Under the pieces are notes generated by a model. It was not told the origin of the DNA. It made no database searches and saw nothing but the letters and a program-made list of their open reading frames with translations. Shown piece after piece: positions 16,484-25,759 of a stretch of DNA of 64,000 nucleotides (its first letter is position 1; the number at the start of each line of letters is the position of its first letter). Made by a program: the position numbers and the translations under genes. This stretch comes from Planctomycetota bacterium (GTDB taxonomy: Bacteria > Planctomycetota > B15-G4). Location: assembly GCA_021604805.1 (NCBI GenBank), contig BQJR01000004.1, positions 62,001-126,000 on the forward strand, in the 5' to 3' direction.

Positions 16484-19273
16484 TCAACGCTCCTCGAGCA
16501 AGGCCGGCCAGTTGAGGATCAGCGAGATGGCGCCGCCTGTCGCTGCCTCGCGGTCGGTGAACATGAAGGCGCTGCTGCCGTCCACGGACTCGGGCGTGAC
16601 GTCGTAGGTGCCGTCGATGGTCCACGGCGACACGAAGAGCGAGCGCGGCGGCGAGTGATGGAACTCCTCGCTCGCCGTGTCGACATCCACGGCGTGGAGC
16701 ACGCTCGACAGGTTCACGTAGTAGAGCTCATCGCCGTCGTGACTCCAGCGCGGATCGTAGCCGCGGCCCTCCGAGAGGAGCCACTTGCGACCCGCCGCGC
16801 CGCCCGGGTGATTCGGCGCGAAGGGCACGACATAGATCGCGGCTTCGGCGCTGAGGTCGCAGTACGCCAACCAACGACCGTCGGGTGAGACGCGCCCGTC
16901 GAACTGCGCGCCAGTCGCGGTGACGAGCGGCACATCGGGCCCACCGTCGAGCGGCACGGCCACGATGTCGTTGAGCTCCGAAGGCAACATCGTGTCGGTC
17001 GTGACGATCAGGTAGCGGCCGTCGCGGGTCCAGTCGCTCGGGTGGTCGTCGCCGCCTTGGCTGTCGCGCAGCAACTGTTCGGAACCGCCGCCGACACGCT
17101 TGCTGTAGATCCCGCGCGGACGCGTGTCGTCGCCATCCCAGCGGAAGGCGAGCTCGCTGCCGTCGGGCGACCAGGTGGGCAGGAACTCGGGGCCCGGCAA
17201 GAAGGTGAGACGTTGCGGCGTGGGCTCGACCACCGAGTTGGCGGCGGCGGCTTGGCTCGCGGGATTCGGGCTCACGCCGGGATTCGGCACCCAGGCCGTG
17301 GGGTGCAGCCAGATGTCGGTGAAGCCGTCGGGCGCGAGCACGTCCATGGCCAACATGCGTCCGTCGGGTCGCAGCGCGAGCGAGTAGAGCGGCATGCCCG
17401 ACGCGTAGGTCGTGACCCGGCGGCCTTCGGCGTCGAAGGCAGCGACGCGGTCGCCCGTGGCCGACCACGCGTAGCCGCGACCCGAGCGGCTCCCTGGCGT
17501 GCCGACGCCCGGTCGGTGCAGCGCGAGCACGCCGTTGTCGCTCACGGAGAACTGTCCGTGCCAGGTGGAGAGGTCGGGAGCGAGACCGCGCGCGAGCACG
17601 ATCTGTTGCGCGCTCGACGAGTCGCCGGCGCTGTCGAGGCGCGTGGCGAAGAGCGTGTCGTCACGCACGTAGAGCAACCAACCGTCCACGCTCGCCGCGC
17701 TGTAGTTCGAGGCCATGAGGCGGCGTGGCGGCGCGGGGTCGTCGAGCGTGCCGAGGTAGATCGCGTTGTTCTGCGCCTCGCCCACCACCGAGGTGACGGC
17801 GGCAAACAAGTACTGCCGCGTGCCAGGGATCATGACCGGCCAGCGGTGACTCGTGTGTTGGCTGCGGTCGACCTCGGTGAGCGGTTGCGGTGCGCCGCCT
17901 TCGGGATCCACGATCATCAAGCCTTCGCGGAAGTTCGCCGTGTAGACGATGCGGCCGTCGGCGGCCCAGGCGCCGCCCCGTGCTGCGAGCACCTCAGCGA
18001 CATCGTGCAAGGTGTCGGTGGCGAGGTGGTAGCGACGCAGCATCCGGTCGGCGAAGTAACCGATCTGTTGGCTGTCGGCGCTCCAGAAAGGGAACAGCGC
18101 GTTGTCGCTACGTGGCAGTTCGCGCGCATCGGGTTGATCGAGACGGCGCACCCAGAGTCGACGCGTGCCGCCTTCTTCGGCGGCGCAGAACGCCAGCATC
18201 GTGCCGTCGGGGGAGATCACCGGCGGGCCCGAGATGTCGCCCGAGAACAGGATGCGCGTGTCCGGTGGCGCGGGCACGCTCAGGTAGACGGGACCTTCGA
18301 GCGCCGCGCCGTCGAACCACCAGAGCGTGAGCGGCAGCGCGAGCAACAGGCCGAGCAGCACGAGCATGAGTGGCGCTGCGCCCGCGCGTTTCGCCGCCGC
18401 GCCCGACGCGGCGCTCGTGGGCGCGGCCTGCAGCGCATCGGGTGAGCCGAGCAAGATGCGCGCTTCGCCGAGGTCGCGCAGGCGCGTGCGCGCGTCTTTC
18501 TCCAGGCAGCGACGCAGCAGTTCCTCGACGCGCGGGGGCAGCGGCGGCAACACGCTCCAGTCGGGTTCGTTCTCCAGCACGGCGACGAGCACGTCGGAGA
18601 GACTCTCGCCCGCGAAGGCACGCTGTCCACTCAGGCACTCGAACAACACGCAGCCGAAAGCCCACACGTCGACACGCCGATCGATGGGCTTGCCGCGCGC
18701 TTGCTCGGGCGCCATGTAGGTGGGCGTGCCGAGCATGCGGCCGGCTTCGGTGCTGAGCACGCTGTCGCTGGTGCTGTCGCCGTTCTCGCCGGAGCGCACG
18801 GGCTTCGCCAAGCCGAAGTCGAGCAGCTTCACGTGGCCTTCGGGGGTGATCAGCACGTTCGCGGGTTTGAGATCGCGATGAATCACGCCCGACTCGTGCG
18901 CGGCTTCGAGGCCGTCGGCGATCTGGGCGCAGACATCGAGCGCCTCGCGCAACGGCAGCGCGCCGCGCGACAAGCGTTCGCCGAGCGTCTCACCGGGCAC
19001 GAGTTCGAGCACCAGGAAGCAGGTGTCTTCGATCTGATCGACGCCGTAGATCTGCGCCACCGCTGGATGGTTCAGGCTGGCGATGGCCTTGGCTTCGCGC
19101 TCGAAGCGCTGCAGGCGTTCGTCGTCGGCGGCGAAGTGTTCGGGCAGCGCCTTGATCGCCACGTCGCGCTCGAGCTGCGTGTCGCGCGCGCGCCAGACCT
19201 CGCCCATGGCGCCCGAGCCGAGCGGGCTCAAGATCTGGTAATGCGCGAGGGTCTGTCCGCTGGCGAGAGGCAT
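16484..19273 (-). CDS. Membrane Ser/Thr protein kinase with C-terminal TolB-like beta-propeller
   Basis: This is a 929-residue Hanks-type kinase. The glycine loop is LGSGAMGEV (18-26), the ATP-binding Lys is K41, the catalytic loop is HRDLKPANV (132-140, D134), DFG is at 152-154 and APE at 188-190, so the kinase should be active. A membrane segment at 301-320 separates the cytoplasmic kinase from about 600 extracytoplasmic residues. These carry repeated WSPDGSELAF- and SPDGRWLAYC-type motifs, the signature of PD40/TolB-like WD40-type propellers. The presumed job is to sense an envelope ligand through the propeller and phosphorylate cytoplasmic partners. It is transcribed in the same direction as the sensor protein at 19393-21399, with about 120 bases between them. 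Confidence 0.93.
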   Translation of the reverse strand: MPLASGQTLAHYQILSPLGSGAMGEVWRARDTQLERDVAIKALPEHFAADDERLQRFEREAKAIASLNHPAVAQIYGVDQIEDTCFLVLELVPGETLGERLSRGALPLREALDVCAQIADGLEAAHESGVIHRDLKPANVLITPEGHVKLLDFGLAKPVRSGENGDSTSDSVLSTEAGRMLGTPTYMAPEQARGKPIDRRVDVWAFGCVLFECLSGQRAFAGESLSDVLVAVLENEPDWSVLPPLPPRVEELLRRCLEKDARTRLRDLGEARILLGSPDALQAAPTSAASGAAAKRAGAAPLMLVLLGLLLALPLTLWWFDGAALEGPVYLSVPAPPDTRILFSGDISGPPVISPDGTMLAFCAAEEGGTRRLWVRRLDQPDARELPRSDNALFPFWSADSQQIGYFADRMLRRYHLATDTLHDVAEVLAARGGAWAADGRIVYTANFREGLMIVDPEGGAPQPLTEVDRSQHTSHRWPVMIPGTRQYLFAAVTSVVGEAQNNAIYLGTLDDPAPPRRLMASNYSAASVDGWLLYVRDDTLFATRLDSAGDSSSAQQIVLARGLAPDLSTWHGQFSVSDNGVLALHRPGVGTPGSRSGRGYAWSATGDRVAAFDAEGRRVTTYASGMPLYSLALRPDGRMLAMDVLAPDGFTDIWLHPTAWVPNPGVSPNPASQAAAANSVVEPTPQRLTFLPGPEFLPTWSPDGSELAFRWDGDDTRPRGIYSKRVGGGSEQLLRDSQGGDDHPSDWTRDGRYLIVTTDTMLPSELNDIVAVPLDGGPDVPLVTATGAQFDGRVSPDGRWLAYCDLSAEAAIYVVPFAPNHPGGAAGRKWLLSEGRGYDPRWSHDGDELYYVNLSSVLHAVDVDTASEEFHHSPPRSLFVSPWTIDGTYDVTPESVDGSSAFMFTDREAATGGAISLILNWPALLEER

Positions 19274-19392
19274 GGTCGCGGCCGAGGATACGCTTCAGTC
19301 GGTGACGCGTCGCGACCGCTCGCTGCGCGGCGCAGTGCTGCAGCCCAGCTCGAGCTTCCACGCGCGCACGTGCCTCTCGCTCGCGGCGCGGC

Positions 19393-21399
19393 TCAACTCG
19401 CGCCGCCCGTGGGGAGGTAACTGTTCGCAGCGCAACGCCGTGCGGCAACCGCGAGTCGGCACGCCCGCAGCACTTGTGCCGCGCGGAAGGGACGACGCAC
19501 GATGGCGCATCCGTCGCGCTCTTCGGGGCGCGGTGGGCTGGCCATGCCAGGCGGTTGAACGAGCAGCACGGGGAGGTCGGCGCGCAGACGGCGCAGGTCC
19601 TGGAGGGTGCTGAGCGCGTCGCGGCCGGGAAGGTCGAGCGCGAGCAACACGCACAGCGTCTCGGCGGGGCGCTGACGAAACAGCTCGAGCGTCTCCAACG
19701 AGTTGCTGGCGACGAGCACTTCGAGGCCCTGTTCGCGCAGCAGTCTCGCACCGGCGTCGCGCGCGGCGTCGTCGCCCTCGGCGAGCAGCACGAGGTCGGG
19801 GGTCACGCGGTCGGCAGCGGTCGCGTGGTCGGCGTGCGTGTCGATCGCGCTGCCGACCTTCGCTGCGCTCGACGCGCCCACAGCGTCCGCCGGCGCGTCA
19901 GGATCCGCGCGCCCGTTCTGCGCGGCGCGCTCGCGTTGCAAGTAAGCGACGTCGGCTCGCAAGGCGGCTTCGGGCGTGATCACTGCGTGCGCCGCGCTGA
20001 CCTCGCGCGCGACCTGAGCGAGAGGCGCGTGCTGCTCACTCGCATCGTGTTCGCCCAAAGCGGCTTCAGCCTGCGCGCGACGCAAGGCCCTCAGCGCGGC
20101 GCGCGCGTCGGCGTGCAGCTCATCGGTGACGGCGTCGGCTGGCAAGGGCGAACTGCGAGGCGCCGCCTTCGCGGCCACGGCGGGCGCGATCGTCTCCAGC
20201 AACAAGGTGACGCCGCCGAGTCGACCGCGCGCGTCGGTCCAGGGCTCGAGGCACCACGTCACGCACAGACGGCGCCCGTCCACCACACTGAGAAGTTCGG
20301 CCTCGCGGCGCTCGCTCGCGCCACGCAAGCCGCGCTCGAAGACGCCATGCCAATGCGAGGCCTCACCGGGGACGAGCGCGTGGAACGGTCGCCCTGCGCA
20401 GGCGTCTTCTTGCAGCGCCAACCACGCGCACCAGCGTTTGCTGACGGCCATGCAACGCCGGTCGCGCCCGAACACGGCCACGGCCGCGGGGCTCTCGCGC
20501 ACGAACTGCAGCGCGTCGGGTGAGGCTTCGCCGAGCAGGGCGCCGGGCGCCGTCGACAAAGCGAGCAGGCGCTGACGCAACACGTAGGCCACGAGCGCGA
20601 GCGCCACGAACAAGGCCAGCCCCGTGCTCACCGCCGGCAACAGCGGCGGCGCCACGCGCTCACGACGCAGGGTCAGGCTCAGCGGCAAGCCGAAGGGCTG
20701 CAGGGCCAGACTCGTGGCGGCGGTGTTGCTGCTTTCGTCCACGCGACCGACCGCGGCCAGCGTGGCGCCGTCGGCGCCGAGCAACTCCAGGCGCGTGTTC
20801 GGGTCGCCGCCGGCGTGCACGCCTTGCAGCAATCGGTTGAGCGAGAAGCTGCCGCCGACCAAGCCGAGCACGCGCGTGCCGTCGAGCACGGGCACGAAGG
20901 TGGTCACGCTGGGTCCGTCGCCCGGCACGTCGTACACGGGAGTGGTCGCGGGGAAGCCGCTGCCCAGGGCGTGCGCGGCCGCGCGTCTCGCGAGGTCGTC
21001 CGGCAAAGCCACACCCGGATCCACCCGCCGCCGTGTGACCGGCCAAGCCTCCTGCAACACGAGCTCGGTGTCGACGCGTTCCAGCGCGCGCAACTCGGCG
21101 CGTTCGGCGAGCAAGCGTTCCGCCGCGCGGCGCGACGCGGGTGCGCTCACGCGCCCGAGCAGGAGATCGCCGCCCCAGCTGCGCAGTTCGCCGCGTGAAC
21201 GCGAGAGTCGTTGGCGCAAGCCTTCGAGCTGCAAGGCCACGGCGCGAGCGTCGGATTCGGCCAGACGCTCGCGTTCGGCGCGCTCGCGCAACGCCGGACC
21301 GATCGCCACCGCGAGCAACAGCAGCGCGGCGCAGGACAAAGCCCACCCCATGCGCAGGCGCGGTTGCGCCGACTGCTCCTCGGGACCTCGACTCAGCAT
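19393..21399 (-). CDS. Membrane sensor with PAS domain and degenerate receiver, no kinase domain
   Basis: The protein has 668 residues. Two membrane segments (about 17-36 and 257-275) bracket a periplasmic sensor of about 220 residues of Cache/CHASE style (TTFVPVLDGTRVLGLVGGSF). A PAS domain follows at about 298-405, then a long Ala-rich linker and a C-terminal response-regulator receiver fold at about 535-655. The receiver keeps its acidic pocket (E541, D543, D544). The phospho-acceptor position reads VLLALDLPG instead of VLLDxxxPG, so A587 replaces Asp. The conserved Lys is Arg (RRPF, R636). There is no HisKA or HATPase domain. It probably signals through protein contact rather than phosphotransfer. 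The partner is unknown; the neighbouring kinase at 16484-19273 is a candidate. Confidence 0.75.
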   Translation of the reverse strand: MLSRGPEEQSAQPRLRMGWALSCAALLLLAVAIGPALRERAERERLAESDARAVALQLEGLRQRLSRSRGELRSWGGDLLLGRVSAPASRRAAERLLAERAELRALERVDTELVLQEAWPVTRRRVDPGVALPDDLARRAAAHALGSGFPATTPVYDVPGDGPSVTTFVPVLDGTRVLGLVGGSFSLNRLLQGVHAGGDPNTRLELLGADGATLAAVGRVDESSNTAATSLALQPFGLPLSLTLRRERVAPPLLPAVSTGLALFVALALVAYVLRQRLLALSTAPGALLGEASPDALQFVRESPAAVAVFGRDRRCMAVSKRWCAWLALQEDACAGRPFHALVPGEASHWHGVFERGLRGASERREAELLSVVDGRRLCVTWCLEPWTDARGRLGGVTLLLETIAPAVAAKAAPRSSPLPADAVTDELHADARAALRALRRAQAEAALGEHDASEQHAPLAQVAREVSAAHAVITPEAALRADVAYLQRERAAQNGRADPDAPADAVGASSAAKVGSAIDTHADHATAADRVTPDLVLLAEGDDAARDAGARLLREQGLEVLVASNSLETLELFRQRPAETLCVLLALDLPGRDALSTLQDLRRLRADLPVLLVQPPGMASPPRPEERDGCAIVRRPFRAAQVLRACRLAVAARRCAANSYLPTGGAS

Positions 21400-21548
21400 C
21401 CAACCTCCCGCCGCCAGGCGTCAGGCGCTCAGTCTAGGTGCGCCAATGGGCGAATCCCAGCAGCAGACTCAGCGAACGCGAGCGGCGGACCGCGGTTGTG
21501 GACAGCCGCCGTGCGGCGCCGAGGTCAACCGTGGCCGCGACGCAGCGC

Positions 21549-22301
21549 TCAGCCGACGGCGGCGAGGCCCTCGTTGCCCAGCGGGTGCAGGCTCGTGCGC
21601 AGCGGGGTGCGTGCTTGGCCGTCGGCGAGCCAGCGACCGCGCAGAGTGGGCTCGCGCAGCGCGGCCCGCAGCTGGCGCAGGAACTCCACGCGCGGGAGGG
21701 CACGCGCGCCGAGACTCGCCAAGTGCGGCGTCTCCATCTGGCAGTCCACGAAGTGGAAGTCGCGCGCTTGCAGCCAGGGGACCAGCGTGGCGAAGGCGCA
21801 CTTGCTGGCGTCGGTGACGCGGCTGAACATCGATTCGCCGAAGAAGGCGCGCCCGAGCGACACGCCGTACAGGCCCCCCACGAGTTGCCCGCCGCGCCAG
21901 GCTTCCACCGAGTGCGCGAGGCCACGCCGATGGAGGTCGTGATAGGCCTGCATCACGGCGGGCGTGATCCAGGTGCCGCGTTGACCGTGGCGTGGCGTGC
22001 TCGCGCAGCCGCGCAACACGCGCTCGAAGGCGGTGTCGAAACGGATCTCGAAGTCACCGCGACGCAAGCGCGCACGCAAACTGCGCGACACACGCAGCTC
22101 GGCCGGACGCAACAGCATGCGCGGGTCCGGGCTGAACCACATCAGCGGCAAGCCCTCGTGCGGCCAGGGAAAGATGCCTTGCTCGTAGGCCGCCATGAGC
22201 CGCTCGGTGGACAAGTCACCGCCCACAGCCACGAGGCCGTCGGGGGTGGCGCTCTCCACGGAGGGGAACGCAAGCTGCGTGTCGAGGAGCGGTGCGGGCA
22301 T
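21549..22301 (-). CDS. aat: Leucyl/phenylalanyl-tRNA--protein transferase
   Basis: Aat transfers Leu or Phe from aminoacyl-tRNA to the N-terminus of proteins with basic N-terminal residues, feeding them into the Clp N-end rule pathway. The 250-residue product contains the family signatures FPWPHEGLPLMWFSPDPRM near the N-terminus, then THE-like GTWITPAVMQAYHDLHRRG, SVEAWRGGQLVGGLYGVSLG, FFGESMFSR and DASKCAF. The ATG at 22301 (MPAPLLDTQLAFPSVESA) matches the usual start, although the frame is open to 22373. It lies just upstream of an ECF sigma gene end (22381) on the same strand. Confidence 0.95.
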   Translation of the reverse strand: MPAPLLDTQLAFPSVESATPDGLVAVGGDLSTERLMAAYEQGIFPWPHEGLPLMWFSPDPRMLLRPAELRVSRSLRARLRRGDFEIRFDTAFERVLRGCASTPRHGQRGTWITPAVMQAYHDLHRRGLAHSVEAWRGGQLVGGLYGVSLGRAFFGESMFSRVTDASKCAFATLVPWLQARDFHFVDCQMETPHLASLGARALPRVEFLRQLRAALREPTLRGRWLADGQARTPLRTSLHPLGNEGLAAVG

Positions 22302-22380
22302 GGCGACCGGCGAGTCTACCAGCCCCCGGAAATCCTGCAGGCCGACGGGCGCGAGGCCTCGGCTGCGCGTCACGCACGCT

Positions 22381-23001
22381 TCAGGGGCGTTGCGCGGTGC
22401 GCAGACTCTTGGCCAGGGCCACCATCGCCGTGGCGTGCCGCATGCGCGCGGCGTCGGCGCTGGGGCAGCCGGTCTCCTCGGCGATCTGCTTCCAGGCCGC
22501 GCCCACGTAGTCGCGCAGGATGATCAACTCGCGCTGCGGCTCGGGCAGGCCCGCCACGCAGTCTTCCACGAGGCTGCGCTGCTCGGCGTCGTCGGCGAGC
22601 GCTTCGGCGGCCGGCGCGTGCTCGCCCTGTTCGGAGAGGCGACCGAGTTCTTCGGGGCCGGGCGGCAACATCTGTTCGCGATCGAGATCGCGCTTTGCCG
22701 CACGATGGAAGTCGGCGGCGTCGCGGATCTGGTATTCGGCGATGCGCGAGAGCCACGCGATGAAGCTGGCTTCGTTGCGCACCTCGAAGCGGTCGAGCCC
22801 CTCGAGCGCGGCCATGAACGTGTTCTGCAGGATGTCGCCGCTCTCCACGCGCTGCCGCAGACGTCGCCCGAGTCGCATGCGCACGATGGCGCGCACACGA
22901 TCCTCGTAGCGCGCGAAGAGCGCATCGAGCGCCTCGCGGTCACCCGCTTGCGCGCGGTGCACCAGCTGGAGCGTCTGGTCGGGCTCGGGGGAAGAATCCA
23001 T
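22381..23001 (-). CDS. ECF-type RNA polymerase sigma factor next to kinase
   Basis: The 206-residue product starts at the ATG at 23001. An alternative ATG at 23046 directly follows the kinase stop (TAGATG) and would add 15 residues. Region 2 covers LFARYEDRVRAIVRMRL and DILQNTFMAALEGLDRF. Region 4 covers LPEPQRELIILRDYVGAAWKQIAEETG and ARMRHATAMVALAKSL. The short linker, early QLVHRAQAGDREALDALF and region-4 helix resemble planctomycete-type ECF factors. It is translated immediately after the Ser/Thr kinase at 23047, so phosphorylation-controlled activity is plausible, as known for other ECF-kinase pairs. No anti-sigma gene is adjacent. Confidence 0.88.
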   Translation of the reverse strand: MDSSPEPDQTLQLVHRAQAGDREALDALFARYEDRVRAIVRMRLGRRLRQRVESGDILQNTFMAALEGLDRFEVRNEASFIAWLSRIAEYQIRDAADFHRAAKRDLDREQMLPPGPEELGRLSEQGEHAPAAEALADDAEQRSLVEDCVAGLPEPQRELIILRDYVGAAWKQIAEETGCPSADAARMRHATAMVALAKSLRTAQRP

Positions 23002-23046
23002 CGGCCGAGTCTGGAGGGGATCGGGCCGGGCGGCGAGCTGCGTCAT

Positions 23047-25101
23047 CTAGGGCGCCACGGGCAACACGATCTCAAAGCGACTCGGGTCCGTGAAGGGCCA
23101 GTCGTCTTCGCCGAGGATCAGAGCGGCCGTGAGCTGCTCTTCGAGCGCGCGACGATCCGCCACGCCGAGTTCCTCGACCCGCGAACCGCGCAGCGCCGTG
23201 ATGTCCGCCGAGCGCGGTGAACTCAGGAAGGCGCGGCGGGCTTCGGAGAGCGGCACACCGGCCGCACCGCTGGCGTCGAGGCGCTGCTGCAACGACTCCA
23301 GCCAGGCCTCGAGCCCGGCCAGGCGCTGGGTGCTGGTGAAGACCCACAAGCCTTCGTAGGGCACGGCAGCGTCGTAGGCGCCGACCTCAGTGCAGACCAG
23401 CTGACTGAGACCGGCGGGCACTTCGGTAAACCAGTGCCCCGAACCCGAGGGGGTCGGTGAATCCTCGGGCCGGGGCACTGCACGGAGCTGGTCCAAGTCT
23501 TGGACCGTCATGGGGGCCACCCAGCTCGGAGGACTGCGGGCCCCGAAAACTGAAAGCGCGTACACGAAACGTGGAGTCTCGGATTCCAAGACCACGCCGA
23601 GCAGGTCGCGTTCACGCACTTCCTTCACGTCACTTCCAACCAGGGCCTGACCGCTGCGGCCGCGCAGAGCCTCGACACCACCCACACCGTCGTTCGAAGC
23701 GGCGGTGTAGCGGAACGGACTCAACACGACCTCGGCGTTCAACCAGGGTTGCTTCCACATCCCCACTGCAACGATGACGGCCAACACTGCCGCGGAAAGC
23801 AGTGCCGCACGACGACGGCGCGCGAACAGCACCCATCGCGCCTTGAGGTCCTGCATGGGATCGCGGCGCGCTGCGAGGGGGAGTTCGCGCCCTTCGATCC
23901 AACGTTCGAGGTCTTCGCGCAGCTCCCGCGCGCTGGCGTAGCGATCGTCGGGCTCTGCGGCCATGGCGCGCAGGCAGATCGCTTCGAGCTCGGCAGGGAT
24001 GCCGCGATCAAGCAGCCGCGGCGCGACGAAATCGCCCTGCGAGATGTGCCGCAACAGATCGGTGATCGAGCGGCCGGGGTAGGCGCGCAGCAGCGTGAGC
24101 ATCTCGTAGAGCACGGTGCCGAGTTGGTAGACGTCGCTGCGCGGGTCGCTGCCGATCATGCCGCTGTTGGCCTGCTCGGGCGCGATGTAGGCCACGCTGC
24201 CGAACAGCCCGCGCGTGATCTCTCCGCCTTCGGTGTTGCGCAGGCCGGCCAGGCCGAAGTCGAGCAACACGGGGCTCGCGTCACCGCGCAACATGATGTT
24301 CTGCGGCTTCACGTCGCGGTGCACGAGGCCTTCGTTGTGTGCGGCCTCGAGCGTGCGCGCGAGTTCCACCGACAAGCGCGCCACCGCACGGAACCACGAG
24401 CTCTCCGTGAGCGCCCCGCTGCGTGACAGGTCGGCCGCGTCACCGAGGGCGTCGACCAACAGCTGAGCGCTACGCGGATGCGGGTCGGGATCGTTGACCA
24501 GCGCTTCTTGCACACGCTCCAACACTTCGGAGAGCGCGACGCCGCGCACGCGGTCCATCACCAGGTAGTGCACGTCGCCCGCGCTGCCGATCTCGTGCAC
24601 GGTGACGATGTTCGGATGCTGCAAACCCGCGAGCTGACGCGCCTCGTTGTGGAACTGCTGCTCGGGATCGAAGGCGCCCTGCCCGAAGACGGCGAGCACC
24701 TTCACGGCCACCTTGCGGTCGAGCTGTTCGTCGCGGGCCTCGAAGACCTTGCCCATGCCGCCCGAGCCGAGTTCGCCGAGGATGCGGTAGCGCTCGTTGA
24801 GCAAGGTGCCGGGCACGACCTGCACCGGGAGCAAGCCCTGCAAGCGCAGCGTGTCGTTGAGCAGTTCGAGGAACTCAGCTCGCTGCGCTTCCTCGGGCAA
24901 GCGCTCGGCCATCAGCGTGGCGTCGGGTTCATCACCCTTGTAGAGCGCGGCCAAGTACTCGGCGGTGAGGTGCTCGACGGGACCGTTCAGAACCGGGTCG
25001 CGATCGAAGGGGCCGCCGGAGTCGGCCTCGGAGCCCGCCCCCACCGCCGACGTGGCGGCCGCGCGCAGTCCCTCGGAAGATTCAGAGTGCTTGGAGTTCA
25101 C
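23047..25101 (-). CDS. Membrane Ser/Thr protein kinase in operon with ECF sigma factor
   Basis: The frame is open to 25245. The GTG at 25101 is preferred, with AGGA six bases upstream, giving 684 residues. A 100-residue N-terminal extension (EHLTAEYLAALYKGDEPD) precedes the kinase domain. The kinase has LGSGGMGKVF at 111-120, Lys134, catalytic loop HRDVKPQN from 261 and DFG 281-283, all intact. One membrane segment (about 432-448, AALLSAAVLAVIVAVGM) leads to an extracytoplasmic domain of about 235 residues without recognisable repeats. The stop codon TAG is immediately followed by an ATG of the sigma gene. A signal-kinase-sigma chain is the natural reading. Confidence 0.9.
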   Translation of the reverse strand: MNSKHSESSEGLRAAATSAVGAGSEADSGGPFDRDPVLNGPVEHLTAEYLAALYKGDEPDATLMAERLPEEAQRAEFLELLNDTLRLQGLLPVQVVPGTLLNERYRILGELGSGGMGKVFEARDEQLDRKVAVKVLAVFGQGAFDPEQQFHNEARQLAGLQHPNIVTVHEIGSAGDVHYLVMDRVRGVALSEVLERVQEALVNDPDPHPRSAQLLVDALGDAADLSRSGALTESSWFRAVARLSVELARTLEAAHNEGLVHRDVKPQNIMLRGDASPVLLDFGLAGLRNTEGGEITRGLFGSVAYIAPEQANSGMIGSDPRSDVYQLGTVLYEMLTLLRAYPGRSITDLLRHISQGDFVAPRLLDRGIPAELEAICLRAMAAEPDDRYASARELREDLERWIEGRELPLAARRDPMQDLKARWVLFARRRRAALLSAAVLAVIVAVGMWKQPWLNAEVVLSPFRYTAASNDGVGGVEALRGRSGQALVGSDVKEVRERDLLGVVLESETPRFVYALSVFGARSPPSWVAPMTVQDLDQLRAVPRPEDSPTPSGSGHWFTEVPAGLSQLVCTEVGAYDAAVPYEGLWVFTSTQRLAGLEAWLESLQQRLDASGAAGVPLSEARRAFLSSPRSADITALRGSRVEELGVADRRALEEQLTAALILGEDDWPFTDPSRFEIVLPVAP

Positions 25102-25319
25102 AGGAATCCTGATACCGCGCGTGATCGCGGGCCGACCGGCCCATCTTGCCCGCTGAGCTGTTCCTGAGCCCCGATTCGGAGCTCCCCATCGAGCCGCCTC
25201 GACAGGACTCAGTGTTCCACATCCACCCAAGCGAGAGGCCCCCAACGACCGAAGGAGCGAAATGAGCCCGAGGTGCCCGCCTCTGGCCAGCTACCTCCTC
25301 GCTCCACGGAGACTCTGTC

Positions 25320-25691
25320 ATGAGCCCTCTACCTCGCACCACGCAACCGACCTCGACCGCGCGCCGCAACGGCTTCCTCACCACGGTGGCCTTCCCCACG
25401 GCAACCAACACCGAGATCGCTGTCGACCTCGGTGACACGGAGTACCGCGGCTACAAACTCTTCGCCGCCTCGGCCAATCCCGACCCGCGCTCGAACACGG
25501 ACCCGCTCGACATCGAGCCCATCCGTCCGCCCAGCGGTCGGCTCATCGGCGACGGTCAGTACTCGCCCGACGTGAGCTACACCGTGCAAGTCACGTACTA
25601 CGACGCGAACAACCAACCCGTGGTGCTGACCGGCCAGGTGCCCGCACACGACGCCGTGCCGCATTCACAGGTGTACCTCACGCTCACCTGA
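25320..25691 (+). CDS. Small protein of unknown function, divergent from kinase
   Basis: This is a 123-residue protein with an ATG preceded by CGGAG. It has no signal peptide and no membrane segment. The sequence has beta-strand character (YTVQVTYYDANNQPVVLTGQ) and an acidic middle (DPLDIEPIRPPSGRLIGD). The composition is more balanced than in the antisense frames, which supports real coding. It starts about 220 bases from the divergent kinase start, and a shared promoter region lies between them. No family is recognised. Confidence 0.6.
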   Translation: MSPLPRTTQPTSTARRNGFLTTVAFPTATNTEIAVDLGDTEYRGYKLFAASANPDPRSNTDPLDIEPIRPPSGRLIGDGQYSPDVSYTVQVTYYDANNQPVVLTGQVPAHDAVPHSQVYLTLT

Positions 25692-25759
25692 GGGCCGCGT
25701 CCCCCACACGGTTCGCAACACCACGAGAGGTCGTGACGCGCAACCGCGCGCGCGGCCTC

